This document shows, one piece after another, positions 35,332 through 44,943 of a stretch of DNA of 64,000 nucleotides. The position numbers and the translations under genes are program-made. Source of the stretch: Caballeronia udeis (lineage in GTDB: Bacteria > Pseudomonadota > Gammaproteobacteria > Burkholderiales > Burkholderiaceae); NCBI RefSeq assembly GCF_001544555.2, contig NZ_FCOK02000035.1, positions 1 to 64,000 on the forward strand, in the 5' to 3' direction. The notes below the pieces were generated by a model, which saw only the letters and a list, made by a program, of their open reading frames with translations, was not told the DNA's origin and did not search any database. Numbering within the stretch: position 1 is the stretch's first letter; the number at the start of each line of letters is the position of its first letter.

Positions 35332-38300
35332 GCCTTCGTATCCGTTTGCCCCGATTGCGCCGGCGGCCCCATTTGTTCGTCCTGCCGGTTCCACGGCAAT
35401 CCGGAAGACCACTTGACGAGCTTGAAGCGCAACCGGTCCAGGTACAGGTAGATCACCGGTGTGGTGTACAGCGTAAAGACCTGGCTCAGGATCAGGCCGC
35501 CCATCACGGTGATACCCAGCGGCTGGCGCAGTGAAGCGCCCTGGCCGATACCGATCGCGAGCGGCACGGCGCCGAGCACGGCGGCGAAGGTGGTCATCAT
35601 GATCGGGCGCAGACGCACGACGGCGGCGGCATGAATCGCGTCCTTGGCCGCCATGCCTTCGTTGCGCTGCAACTGGATCGCCACATCCACCATCATGATC
35701 CCGTTCTTCTTGACAATACCAATCAGCAAGATGATCCCGATCAGCGCGATCACCGAGAACGGCGTGCCGAAGATCAGCAGCGCGAGGGTGGCGCCAATAC
35801 CGGCCGACGGGAGCGTCGACAAGATGGTGAGCGGGTGAATCGAACTCTCATAGAGCACCCCGAGCACGATGTAGACCACACCCAGCGCGGCAAGGATCAG
35901 CAGCGGAATGGTGCCCATCGACTGCGCGTAGGCTTGCGCCGCGCCCGCGAACGCACCGTGGATGCTGGCCGGCATGCCGATGTCGCGCTGCGCCTTTTCG
36001 AGCGCCACCTGGGCCTTGCTGAGCGACCCGCCGGCGGGGAGGTTGAAGGAGATCGTCGCGGCCACCAGCCCGCTCTGGTGGTTGACCTGCGTCGACGTAT
36101 GGTTGCTGACGTAGCTGGCAAGCGCCGGCAGCGGCACCATGGTCTCGGCCGACGTGCTGTCCGCACTGCCGCTCGACGTGCCGCCCTTGCTGTTGGAGAT
36201 GCTGTTGTTGGTCGCGTTGGCTTGCGCGTTCGAGTTCAGCGAGTTGGTACTCGTCGACGCACTCGTCGCCGTGCTGACTGCGCTCGCACCGGTCACGCCC
36301 GTGACCGTGCCGCCCGGCATTTGCGTCTGCTGGGTGCCGGACGGATTGCCCGCCGCCGTGCTCAGGAAAATCTGGTTGAGCGTCTGCGGGTATTGCCAGT
36401 ACTCCGGCGCCACCTCCATCACCACGAAGTACTGGTTGAGCGCGTTGTAGATGGTCGATACGGTGCGCTGGCCGAACGCGTCATAGAGCACGTTGTCGAT
36501 CTGGTTCGGCGCAAAACCGTAGCGAGCCGCCGTGGCGCGGTTGAAATTGAGGTAGGTCTGCAGGCCGTTTTGCTGCAGGTCCGAGTTGACGTCGAGCACA
36601 TCGGCATGGTCCTTGTTGAGCGCGGCCACGAGCTTGGGCGTCCAGGCGAACAGCGCGGCGGAATCATCGCTTGTCAGCGTGTACTGGTATTCAGCGGCCG
36701 ACTGCCGTCCGCCGATCCGCAGATCCTGCTGCGCCTGCATGAAAAGCCGCGCGCCGGAGACCTGGTTCAGCTTGGGCCGCAGGCGGTTGACCACTTCGGT
36801 CGCGGTCGCATGGCGCTGTGCCAGCGGCTTGAGTTCAATGAACACGTTCGCGGTGTTCAGCGCACGGCCGCCCGTAAAGCCTGCCACTGACTGGACCGCA
36901 GGATCTTTCTGCACGATCGCCTGCAACTGGGCGAGCTTCTTTTCCATCGCCGTGAAGGAGATGCTCTGGTCGGCAATGATCTGCCCGATCACGATGCCCG
37001 TGTCCTGTTCCGGGAAGAAGGTCGCGGGCAGCAGCTTGAACAGGAAGACGTTGCCCACCAGCAGCGCGATCAGCAGCAGGATCACCAGCAGCGAATGGTC
37101 CAGCACGGCGGTGAGCGAACGCGCGTAGGCGTTCTTGAACCGCTCGAATTGCGCTTCGACCCAGATCGCCCAGCGAGCCCGCGAATGGCCGGCGTGCTCG
37201 CGGCTCAGCACGTACGCGCACATGGCGGGTGTCACTGTCAGCGAGATCACGAGCGAGATCAGGATGGCAATCGACAGCGTCACCGCGAACTCGTGGAACA
37301 GCAGGCCGACAATGCCCGGCATGAGCAAAATGGGCAGGAACACCGCGATCAGCGAGAGGCTCATCGAGATCACCGTGAAGCCCACTTCGCCGCTGCCTTT
37401 GAGCGCAGCTTCTTTCGGACTCAGGCCCATTTCGAGGTGGCGCGTGATGTTCTCCAGCACCACCACCGCATCGTCCACCACGAAGCCGGTGCCGATGGTG
37501 AGCGCCATCAGCGAGAGGTTGTCGATGCTGTAGCCAAGCAGGTACATCGGTCCGAAGGTGCCGACGATTGACAGCGGCAACGCCACCGCCGGCACCAGCA
37601 CGGCACGCGGCGACTGCAGGAAGACGAACACCACGCCGACCACCAGCAGCACGGCGATAAAGAGCGTGCGCTCGGTATCGGCCACCGACGAGCGGACCGA
37701 CTCTGACCGGTCGATTGCCACGTTGACACGGACGCTGTGCGGCAAGGTCGCCTCGATCGCCGGCAGGACGTTCCTGATCTGCGCAACCGTACTCACCACA
37801 TTACTGCCGGGCATGGGATAGACAATCACCAGCACCGCGGACTTGCCGTTGTAGAGCCCGGCGTTACGGATATTTTCGTTGGAGTCCCTGACCTGGGCGA
37901 TATCGCGCAGCAGCACCGGCGCACCGTTGCGGTAGGCGACCACCAGGTCGCGGTAGGGCGCCGCCTTGTTGATCTGGTCGTTGGACAAGATCACGTAGCG
38001 CTGGTTGCCCTGGTCGAGGTGACCCTTCGCGCTGTTGGCGTTGGCCGCGGCGATCGCCGCGCGCACGTCCTCGAGGCCGAGGCCGTAACTGTTCAGCTTG
38101 CCCGGCTGCAACTCGACGCGCACCGAGGGCAACGCGCCGCCGCCCAGCGTGATCTGGCCCACGCCGTTCACCTGGGAGAGTTGCTGCTGGATCACCGAGT
38201 CCGCGGAGTCGTAGAGCTGTGCCTTGGTGAGCGTGTCCGAGGTCAGCGAGAGCACCATGATCGGCGAATCCGCCGGGTTGTACTGGCGATAGGTCGGATT

Positions 38301-38675
38301 GCTGCGCAGGGTGGTCGGCAAGTCTGCGCGCGCTGCCTGGATGGCCGCCTCGACGTCGCGGGCGGCGCCGTTGATGTCGCGGTTCAATCCGAACTCGACC
38401 ACGATCATCGACGAGCCGACGTAGCTGATCGAGGTCAGCTCTTCCACGTTGGCAATCGTGCCGAGCCGCCGCTCGAGCGGTTCGGCCACGGTGGACGCCA
38501 TGATGTCCGGGCTCGCGCCCGCCATGTTGGCCTGCACCACGATCACCGGAAAGGCGATATTCGGCAGCGGCGCGACAGGGAGCTGGAAATAGGCCAGTGC
38601 GCCCGAGATGAGGATCGCGATTGCCAGAAGGGTGGTCGCGACCGGGCGCCGGATGAATAACGCCGAAATGTTCAC
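35328..38675 (-). CDS. muxC/mdtC-like: RND efflux permease, MuxC/MdtC-like, with Ser/Asn-rich insert
   Basis: 1115 residues, about 90 more than E. coli MdtC. It carries the typical NISALFIRRPVATTLLAIAI start, the proton-relay Asp pair in GFVVDDAVVVLENI, and the second-half GTPFSVIALIGIILLIGIVKKNGI. Twelve membrane segments are expected. A low-complexity insert of about 70 residues (roughly 774-843, DNA about 36145-36355), rich in Ser, Thr, Asn and Gly, interrupts the second large periplasmic (porter) domain. It forms a heteromeric pump with the preceding RND protein and uses the proton gradient. Coupled by overlap at both ends. Confidence 0.93.
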   Translation of the reverse strand: MNISALFIRRPVATTLLAIAILISGALAYFQLPVAPLPNIAFPVIVVQANMAGASPDIMASTVAEPLERRLGTIANVEELTSISYVGSSMIVVEFGLNRDINGAARDVEAAIQAARADLPTTLRSNPTYRQYNPADSPIMVLSLTSDTLTKAQLYDSADSVIQQQLSQVNGVGQITLGGGALPSVRVELQPGKLNSYGLGLEDVRAAIAAANANSAKGHLDQGNQRYVILSNDQINKAAPYRDLVVAYRNGAPVLLRDIAQVRDSNENIRNAGLYNGKSAVLVIVYPMPGSNVVSTVAQIRNVLPAIEATLPHSVRVNVAIDRSESVRSSVADTERTLFIAVLLVVGVVFVFLQSPRAVLVPAVALPLSIVGTFGPMYLLGYSIDNLSLMALTIGTGFVVDDAVVVLENITRHLEMGLSPKEAALKGSGEVGFTVISMSLSLIAVFLPILLMPGIVGLLFHEFAVTLSIAILISLVISLTVTPAMCAYVLSREHAGHSRARWAIWVEAQFERFKNAYARSLTAVLDHSLLVILLLIALLVGNVFLFKLLPATFFPEQDTGIVIGQIIADQSISFTAMEKKLAQLQAIVQKDPAVQSVAGFTGGRALNTANVFIELKPLAQRHATATEVVNRLRPKLNQVSGARLFMQAQQDLRIGGRQSAAEYQYTLTSDDSAALFAWTPKLVAALNKDHADVLDVNSDLQQNGLQTYLNFNRATAARYGFAPNQIDNVLYDAFGQRTVSTIYNALNQYFVVMEVAPEYWQYPQTLNQIFLSTAAGNPSGTQQTQMPGGTVTGVTGASAVSTATSASTSTNSLNSNAQANATNNSISNSKGGTSSGSADSTSAETMVPLPALASYVSNHTSTQVNHQSGLVAATISFNLPAGGSLSKAQVALEKAQRDIGMPASIHGAFAGAAQAYAQSMGTIPLLILAALGVVYIVLGVLYESSIHPLTILSTLPSAGIGATLALLIFGTPFSVIALIGIILLIGIVKKNGIMMVDVAIQLQRNEGMAAKDAIHAAAVVRLRPIMMTTFAAVLGAVPLAIGIGQGASLRQPLGITVMGGLILSQVFTLYTTPVIYLYLDRLRFKLVKWSSGLPWNRQDEQMGPPAQSGQTDTKA
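36145..36355 (-). repeat. Low-complexity Ser/Thr/Asn-rich insert in the MuxC-like gene
   Basis: The segment after the MuxC-like sequence SGTQQTQMPGG encodes runs such as STATSASTSTNSLNSN and NSISNSKGGTSSGSAD. It has no counterpart in MdtC of E. coli as I know it, and lies in a periplasmic loop. Borders are approximate. Confidence 0.6.
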
Positions 38676-41600
38676 GGCGTACCCTCCTCCGGAACTGCTG
38701 GCGTGTCAGGCTTGTTACGGTTGCGCCAGCGTCTCGTGCGCTCTGCCATCCGGTCGAAGAACAGATAGATGACCGGGGTGGTGAAGAGCGTGAGGATCTG
38801 GCTCAGGGCCAGGCCGCCGATGATCGCGAGACCCAGCGGGCGGCGCAGTTCGGAACCCGTGCCGGTACCGACCAGCATGGGCAGCGCGCCGAGCATGGCC
38901 GCGAGGGTCGTCATCAGGATCGGCCGGAAACGCAGGAGCGACGCCTGGAAGATCGCCTCGCGCGGCGGCTTGCCGTGGTTACGCTCGGCATCGAGTGCGA
39001 AGTCCACCATCATGATGGCGTTCTTCTTCACGATACCGATCAGCAGCACGATCCCGATGATGCCGATCACGTCCAGGTCGCTTCCCGCAATCATCAGCGC
39101 GAGCAGGGCGCCGATCCCCGCCGATGGCAGCGTGGAGAGAATCGTCACCGGATGGATGAAACTCTCATACAGCACGCCCAGCACGATATACACCGCCACC
39201 AGCGCGGCGATCAGCAGGTACACCTCGCTCGAGAGCGAGTCCTGGAACGCCTGCGCCGCGCCCTGCAGCGAGGAGGTGATCGAGGGCGGCAGATTCACCG
39301 CCTGCTCAGCTTTCTGGACGTCCTTGACCGCGGTGCTCAACGACGCGCCCTTCGCGAGGTTGAACGAGATAGTGACGGCCGGGAACTGCGCCAGATGGCT
39401 GATCACGAGCGGCGACTTGACGATCTGGATCTTGGCGATGCCCGACAGCGGCACCTGGCCTGTGCTGCTCGTCTGGCTCGGCAGATAGATATTGCCGATC
39501 GACTCCACGTTGGGCAGCGACTCGGGCTTGGCGACGAGGATCACCCGGTACTGGTCCGACTGCTGGAAGATGGTCGAGACAATCCGCTGGCCCAGCGAGT
39601 CATAGAGCGCGTTGTCGATGGTGGCCGCGGTGATGCCGAAACGCGCGGCCAGTTGCCGGTTGACCTCGACGTTCACGCTCAGGCCGTCGGTATTCATATC
39701 GCTTTGCACATCGGCGAGCGACGGAATCGCCTTCAGGCGCGCCACCAGTTCCGGCACGTACTTCTGGAACGCCTGCTGGCTGGGCCCGCGCAACACGAAG
39801 CTGTACTGGTTCGGCGAGACCGTGGTGTCGAGCGTGAGATCCTGCTCCGGCTGCATGAAGAGCTTGATCCCGGACACATTGGCCACTTCGCCCTGCAGGC
39901 GCCGGGCGATTTCCTGCGCCGTGTCCGAACGTTTGTCGTGGTCGCGCAGGTTGATCAGGAAGCGGCCGTTGTTCAGCGTGGAGTTGGTGCCGTCGATCCC
40001 CACGTAGGAGGTGAGCGAGACGACATCGGGATCTTTCAGGATCGCGTCGGCGAGCGCACGCTGGCGCGCCACCATCGCCTTGTAGGACACCGAGTTGTCA
40101 GCCACGCTGATACCCTGGATCACACCCACGTCCTGCACCGGGAACAGCCCCTTCGGAATCACGACATACAGGAGACCCGTCAGCACCACGGTGCCTACCG
40201 CCACGATCAGGGTCAGCACCTGATGATCCAGCACCCAGACGAGGCCTCGTTCGTAGCCGGCGAGCGTCTTGTCGAAGATGCCCTCGCTGATGCGCTCGAA
40301 GCGGCTCGGATGGCGGTCGGCCCGGGCACGCAGCAGGCGCGCGCAAAGCATGGGCACCACGGTCAGCGAGACCACCGCGGACAGCACGATGGTGACCGCG
40401 AGCGTCACCGCGAATTCGCTGAACAGGCGCCCGATCACGCCGCCCATGAAGAGCAGCGGGATCAGCACCGCGATCAGCGAGATGGTCAGCGAAAGAATCG
40501 TAAAGCCGATCTGCCCGGCGCCTTCGAGCGCCGCCTCGAGCGGCGTCTTGCCCTCCTCGAGATAACGCACGATGTTCTCGATCATCACGATCGAGTCGTC
40601 GACCACGAAGCCGGTGGCAATGATCAGCGCCATCAGCGAGAGGTTGTCGATCGAGTAGTTCAGCTGGTACATCACGGCCAGCGTGCCGATCAACGATACC
40701 GGCACGGAGATGCTCGGGATGATCGTGGCCGGCACGTTGCGCAGGAACACGAAGATCACCGCCACCACCAGCACGATGGCCAGCACGAGTTCGAGCGCCG
40801 CGTCGGAGACCGACGAGCGGATCACGCCCGTGCTGTCCGAGACCACGGTGACCTTCATGCCCGCCGGCAGCGTTGATTCGAGCACCGGCAACTGCTTCAT
40901 GATCTGGTTCACGGTGGCGATCACGTTCGCGCCCGGCTGGCGCTGGACGTTCAGCACGATAGCCGGGGTGCCGTTGTACCAGGCGCCGCGTTCGACGTCC
41001 TGGGGCGCCTGGCTCACGTCGGCCACGTCTCGCATGAATACCGGTGCGCCGTTCTGGTAGGCGATCACCGTGTTCAGGTAGTCCTTCGGATCGGTGATCT
41101 GGTCGTTGCCGTTGATGGTGTAGTCAAGGTCCGGGCCGTCGAAGTTGCCCTTCGGCTGGCTGACGTTGACGAAACTGAGCAGCGTGCGCAGGTCGTCGAT
41201 ATTCAGGCCGTAAGCGGCCAGCTTATGCGGGTCCGCTTCAACCCGGATGGCGGGCACATTGCCGCCGCTGGTGGTGACGACACCCACGCCCGAGACTTCG
41301 GAAATCTTGGTCCCGAGGCGGTTGTTGGCGACGTCTTCCAGCTGCGTGAGCGACATGGACGTGGAGGTGACCGCCAGCGTCAGGATCGGCTGGTCGGCCG
41401 GATTCACCTTCGCATAGGTCGGCGGCGCGGGCAGGCCGGTCGGCAGGAAGCTGTTGGCCGCGTTGATGGCCTGCTGGACATTCTGCTCGGCGATGTCGAG
41501 GTTCAGCGACAGGTCGAACTGCAATGTGATGACCGAGGCGCCGTCCGAACTGTACGAGGTCATCTGCTGCAAGCCGGGAATTTCGCCCAGTTGCACTTCG

Positions 41601-41800
41601 AGCGGCGCAGTCACCGTGGTGGCCATCACGTCCGGGCTCGCGCCCGGATAGAAGGTCTGCACCTGGATGGTCGGATAGTCGACGTTGGGCAGCGAGGAAA
41701 CCGGCAGGATGCGCACCGCGACGAGGCCCACCAATACCAGGGCGATCATCAGCAGCAGCGTGGCTACCGGTCTAAGAATAAACAGGCGGGAGATATTCAT
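38672..41800 (-). CDS. muxB/mdtB-like: RND efflux permease, MuxB/MdtB-like
   Basis: 1042 residues, the standard length. It begins MNISRLFILRPVATLLLMIA, has the proton-relay Asp pair in GFVVDDSIVMIENIVRYLEEG and the second-half GSDLDVIGIIGIVLLIGIVKKNAIMMVD. Two large periplasmic porter domains alternate with twelve membrane helices. Together with the MuxC-like partner it is expected to form the mixed RND trimer seen in MdtABC and MuxABC. Novobiocin, bile salts and macrolides are typical substrates for the family, but this pump's are unknown. The next gene overlaps its stop by four bases. Confidence 0.94.
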   Translation of the reverse strand: MNISRLFILRPVATLLLMIALVLVGLVAVRILPVSSLPNVDYPTIQVQTFYPGASPDVMATTVTAPLEVQLGEIPGLQQMTSYSSDGASVITLQFDLSLNLDIAEQNVQQAINAANSFLPTGLPAPPTYAKVNPADQPILTLAVTSTSMSLTQLEDVANNRLGTKISEVSGVGVVTTSGGNVPAIRVEADPHKLAAYGLNIDDLRTLLSFVNVSQPKGNFDGPDLDYTINGNDQITDPKDYLNTVIAYQNGAPVFMRDVADVSQAPQDVERGAWYNGTPAIVLNVQRQPGANVIATVNQIMKQLPVLESTLPAGMKVTVVSDSTGVIRSSVSDAALELVLAIVLVVAVIFVFLRNVPATIIPSISVPVSLIGTLAVMYQLNYSIDNLSLMALIIATGFVVDDSIVMIENIVRYLEEGKTPLEAALEGAGQIGFTILSLTISLIAVLIPLLFMGGVIGRLFSEFAVTLAVTIVLSAVVSLTVVPMLCARLLRARADRHPSRFERISEGIFDKTLAGYERGLVWVLDHQVLTLIVAVGTVVLTGLLYVVIPKGLFPVQDVGVIQGISVADNSVSYKAMVARQRALADAILKDPDVVSLTSYVGIDGTNSTLNNGRFLINLRDHDKRSDTAQEIARRLQGEVANVSGIKLFMQPEQDLTLDTTVSPNQYSFVLRGPSQQAFQKYVPELVARLKAIPSLADVQSDMNTDGLSVNVEVNRQLAARFGITAATIDNALYDSLGQRIVSTIFQQSDQYRVILVAKPESLPNVESIGNIYLPSQTSSTGQVPLSGIAKIQIVKSPLVISHLAQFPAVTISFNLAKGASLSTAVKDVQKAEQAVNLPPSITSSLQGAAQAFQDSLSSEVYLLIAALVAVYIVLGVLYESFIHPVTILSTLPSAGIGALLALMIAGSDLDVIGIIGIVLLIGIVKKNAIMMVDFALDAERNHGKPPREAIFQASLLRFRPILMTTLAAMLGALPMLVGTGTGSELRRPLGLAIIGGLALSQILTLFTTPVIYLFFDRMAERTRRWRNRNKPDTPAVPEEGTP

Positions 41801-41819
41801 CGGCGCGTGGGCTCGGCTT

Positions 41820-43091
41820 CTACGAGGCTGCGTCGACTGCGGCGGAAGCGCCGCCGCGGGCGTGCTTATGCTGACCCTGAGCGCCGCTTGCTGGCGCTTC
41901 GGCGCTCGCCGGCGCTTCGGCGCTGGCGCCCGATGCGGGCCGTGCCGGAGCCGCCTGGATCTTCGCGCCGTCGCTCAACCGGTCGGTACCGTCGGTCACC
42001 ACGATGTTGCCGGCCGCAAGCCCGGACGTAATGACCGTATTCTTGCCGTCGCTCGGGCCGAGGGTGACCTTGTGCACGGACACGGTGTTGTTGGTGTTCA
42101 CGAGGTAGACATAATCGCCCGGTGCGCCGGTTTGCACCGCCGGGGTCGGCACCAGCACGGCATTTTGCAGCGTATCGACGAGCAGCTTGACGTTGACGAA
42201 CTCGCTCGGGAACAGTGCCTCGTCGTCGTTGGGGAATGTCGCCCGAAGCGTTACCGTGCCCGTGCTGGTTGCCATCTGGTTGCTGACCGCGTACAGCGTG
42301 CCGGTGGCGATCTCCCGCGAGTTGTCGCTGCTGTAGGCGGTGACCGGCAGGCTCGCGCCCGTGCTCATGCGCTGCAGCACGCCTGCAAGCGAGTCTTGCG
42401 GCACCGTGAATTGCACGGTGGTGGGTTTCATCGAGGTGATGACCACGATACCGGGCGATGACGACGCGGTCACATAGTTGCCCGGATCGACAAGGCGCAG
42501 GCCGACGCGCCCGGAAACCGGTGCTGTGATGTGGCAATAAGCCAGGTCAAGGTCGAACTGCGCAATGTTGGCCAGGTCGACCTTCACCGCGGCCTCGTCC
42601 TGCTGCACGAGGAATTGCTGGTCGGCAAAAGTCTGCTCGGCAATGGACTTGCGTTCGTTCAGTTGCGTAAAGCGGACGAGGTCGGCGCGCGCCTGTGCGA
42701 GTGCAGCCCGGTCCTTGGCGAGTGTCGCCTCGGCCTGCTGCTTGGAGATTTCATACTGGCGCGAATCGATCTGGGCAAGGAACTGCCCTTTCTGCACGTC
42801 CTGGCCTTCCTTATAGCCGACCGCTGTGAGGTATCCGCTCAGTTGCGGCAAGACAGTCACGGTGGCGGTGGGGGTCACGGTGCCCAGCTCACTCAGGATT
42901 TCCGGCATCGACCCGAGCGTCGCGGTGGCGACCGTCACGACTTGCGGTGCGACCGGACGCTCCGGTTTCTTGGCCCGCAGCAAATGTACGACCACCGCCG
43001 CAATCAGCACCAGCACCACCAACAAGAGCAAGGCACGCCCGCGCCTGGAGCGCTTTACCTGCGTGGAACCGGTGTCGCTCATACCGCTCAT
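41820..43091 (-). CDS. muxA/mdtA-like: RND periplasmic adaptor (membrane fusion protein), MuxA/MdtA-like
   Basis: 423 residues from the ATG at 43091, chosen for the GGAGGG about 8 bases upstream. One N-terminal membrane anchor (RALLLLVVLVLIAAVVVHLL), then the split lipoyl/hairpin region (ATVTVLPQLSGYLTAVGYKEGQDVQKGQFLAQID and ITAPVSGRVGLRLVDPGNYV) and beta-barrel domains. A C-terminal Ala/Pro/Ser-rich tail (ASAEAPASAEAPASGAQGQ) follows. It bridges the RND pumps and the outer-membrane duct. First gene of the efflux operon, 19 bases before the next. Confidence 0.92.
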   Translation of the reverse strand: MSGMSDTGSTQVKRSRRGRALLLLVVLVLIAAVVVHLLRAKKPERPVAPQVVTVATATLGSMPEILSELGTVTPTATVTVLPQLSGYLTAVGYKEGQDVQKGQFLAQIDSRQYEISKQQAEATLAKDRAALAQARADLVRFTQLNERKSIAEQTFADQQFLVQQDEAAVKVDLANIAQFDLDLAYCHITAPVSGRVGLRLVDPGNYVTASSSPGIVVITSMKPTTVQFTVPQDSLAGVLQRMSTGASLPVTAYSSDNSREIATGTLYAVSNQMATSTGTVTLRATFPNDDEALFPSEFVNVKLLVDTLQNAVLVPTPAVQTGAPGDYVYLVNTNNTVSVHKVTLGPSDGKNTVITSGLAAGNIVVTDGTDRLSDGAKIQAAPARPASGASAEAPASAEAPASGAQGQHKHARGGASAAVDAAS

Positions 43092-43720
43092 ACCTACGCC
43101 CTCCGAAAACAAACACTGCCCTGGATAACCGGGGGGCCGATCAGGAACCCAGCCCGGCAAATGCCACATGTCTCTCATCACCGGCTTAGCCGGCGTTTGA
43201 CGGAATCCGTCATGATCTGCAAACAAGCTTGCTGAATCAGCCAGGCATTGCTGCCGTTTTATTCATTAGCGGAGACGCCCCTGGGCAAGACCTGGCATGC
43301 CATCGAAAGTACTTAGCCCCTAAGTGATCCAAGGAGGGCATGCAAGTTCATCGGGCTGGATGCAATGGCTCCTGCAACGAATGAATAAGACGGTATCGCA
43401 GTGTATCGAACTGGAGGGCGATTTTTGACCGATCGTGTTGGGCGATGCATTCCGAACCATTACGATATGAGCGTGCGTAACGTCTTGTAATACGACGGTG
43501 GATTTTCCTAAGAAAATATCGTAAATATCATCGATATGGGGTGCTATCGATTATTGTCAGGTTACAGAAAGAAAAAAGAAAGCTAATGGTGAGGCAAGCA
43601 ATAGGAGGCTGTGCGTGGATGTCTGGTGTGGAGAAAAGTAGATTACAAATTGCTTGGGGATTACTAACTAAATAGTCACGCGATGCGCCGTCAGGATTGG
43701 CCGTTATCGCTCATTCGCGC
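43092..43720. other. AT-rich promoter region of the efflux operon
   Basis: 629 bases between the muxA-like start and the stop of the LacI gene. The part from about 43480 to 43660 is unusually AT-rich for this genome. It contains ATATC-ATC-GATAT (43525-43537) and a perfect palindrome at 43311-43325. No gene is visible. This must hold the efflux operon promoter. Confidence 0.5.
43311..43325. promoter_or_regulatory. Palindrome ACTTAG-CCC-CTAAGT upstream of the efflux operon
   Basis: A perfect 6-bp inverted repeat with a 3-base centre, 220 bases upstream of the muxA-like start. It may be an operator for a regulator encoded elsewhere, since no local regulator gene flanks the operon on this side other than LacI. 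Binding is inferred from symmetry alone. Confidence 0.4.
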
Positions 43721-44743
43721 TTAGGTTGATGCTGCTCGCCGCGGCCCGGTGGATGCCCGCACGACGAGTGCAGATGGCGGAGCGAGCACCATGGTCGGCA
43801 GCATTGCTGGTGTTTCAATGAGCTGGATCAGCCGATCGACGGACAACTCGGCAATGGCCGCGGTCTGGATCGCGACCGTCGTCAAAGCGGGGTGCACCTG
43901 ATGCGCGAGCTGGATGTCCGTGATGCCGATCACTGAGACATCGTCCGGCACCTTGCGCCCAAGCGTGATCAACGCTTGCGCCGCGCCGATTGCCAGCAGG
44001 TCGTTGGTCGCGAAAATCGCGGTGAGATGAGGGCGGTTCGCCATCAACTGCATGCATGCGGCGTAACCGGCGTCGATCGAGTCGCGGATCTGCAGCACCG
44101 CCGCGGCATCCGCTTCAATTCCGGCCTTGCGCATGGCGGCGCGAAACCCATTGGACCGGGCATCCTGCAAACCGCCGCAACCGTCTCCTATCAGCAGGCC
44201 GATCTCGCGGTGCCCGAGTTCGAGCAGATGCCCGGCGGCCAGCGCCCCCGCGTGCGCAAAATCCACGGCAATGCAGGGGAGTGCGGGCGGTGTTTCCGGA
44301 TGCTCCCACATGGCCAGCAGGATTGGCGCGCTGTGCATGGCCGACGCGCACAGGTCGTTAATGGCAATATCGGTGTTCATCACGAGCACACCGTCCGCCA
44401 GCGTTCCCGCAATCTGGTTAAGGTAAGCGCGGCCGATCTCCGCGTCGTCGTCGGTGTTGCACACCATCAGGAAGTGGCCTGCCTTGCGCGCGGCCCGTTC
44501 GGCCGCCAGCACGAACTCGGGATAGAACGGGTTCGAGATGTTCGAGAGCATCAACGCGAGAGTCGACGAACGGCCTTCGGCCAGTGCACGCGCGTTCAAA
44601 TTGGGCCGATAGCCGAGATCGGCAATTGCCTTCAGCACGCGGTCGGCCGTTTCCGGGCGGACCTTTTCGCGATTGCGCAGCACGTTGGACACGGTCGCCG
44701 CGGTGACATGCGCGCGCTTCGCAACTTCAGACAGAGTGACCAT
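43721..44743 (-). CDS. LacI-family repressor of the galactoside operon
   Basis: 340 residues. N-terminal LacI HTH and hinge (VTLSEVAKRAHVTAATVSNVLRNREKVRPETADRVLKAI, then GYRPNLNARALA) precede a periplasmic-binding-like core (about 60-335). It is divergent from the sugar ABC operon. The gap holds two copies of a CG-centred palindrome that fits LacI-family operators (44862-44877 and 44917-44932). It therefore probably represses the ABC-GH42 operon, and perhaps itself, until a sugar binds. Confidence 0.9.
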   Translation of the reverse strand: MVTLSEVAKRAHVTAATVSNVLRNREKVRPETADRVLKAIADLGYRPNLNARALAEGRSSTLALMLSNISNPFYPEFVLAAERAARKAGHFLMVCNTDDDAEIGRAYLNQIAGTLADGVLVMNTDIAINDLCASAMHSAPILLAMWEHPETPPALPCIAVDFAHAGALAAGHLLELGHREIGLLIGDGCGGLQDARSNGFRAAMRKAGIEADAAAVLQIRDSIDAGYAACMQLMANRPHLTAIFATNDLLAIGAAQALITLGRKVPDDVSVIGITDIQLAHQVHPALTTVAIQTAAIAELSVDRLIQLIETPAMLPTMVLAPPSALVVRASTGPRRAAST

Positions 44744-44861
44744 TTTCTATTTTTCCCACATTCAGGGAATGCTATTCAAATGTTGCAAGCGATGGGTGAC
44801 GTTGATAACTTTCTGAAAACACAACGGAGACACGCATCATGACTGATTCGATCGTACCTGA

Positions 44862-44877
44862 ATTTAAGCGATTAAAT
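44862..44877. promoter_or_regulatory. LacI-family operator O1
   Basis: ATTTAAGCGATTAAAT is a near-palindrome centred on CG, the usual centre of LacI-family operators (AAnCGnTT). It differs at one base from the copy at 44917-44932. The 55-base separation, about five helical turns, would allow looping by a tetramer or co-occupation by dimers. Confidence 0.75.
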
Positions 44878-44916
44878 GCACGCGGCACAACGATGGGCCG
44901 TTTATTTTACGCAAAA

Positions 44917-44932
44917 ATTTAAGCGGTTAAAT
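44917..44932. promoter_or_regulatory. LacI-family operator O2
   Basis: ATTTAAGCGGTTAAAT, one base different from O1, ends just before the AGGAGG ribosome binding site of the ABC ATPase gene (44934-44939). Its position means a bound repressor would block transcription or early elongation of the operon. Confidence 0.75.
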
Positions 44933-44943
44933 CAGGAGGCGGC

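Noticed and set aside
38975..40876. Plus-strand open frame of 633 codons
   Set aside because: It lies opposite the MuxB-like RND gene, whose motifs are clear. Its product is rich in His, Arg, Gln and Asp, as expected from the reverse of a GC-rich gene.
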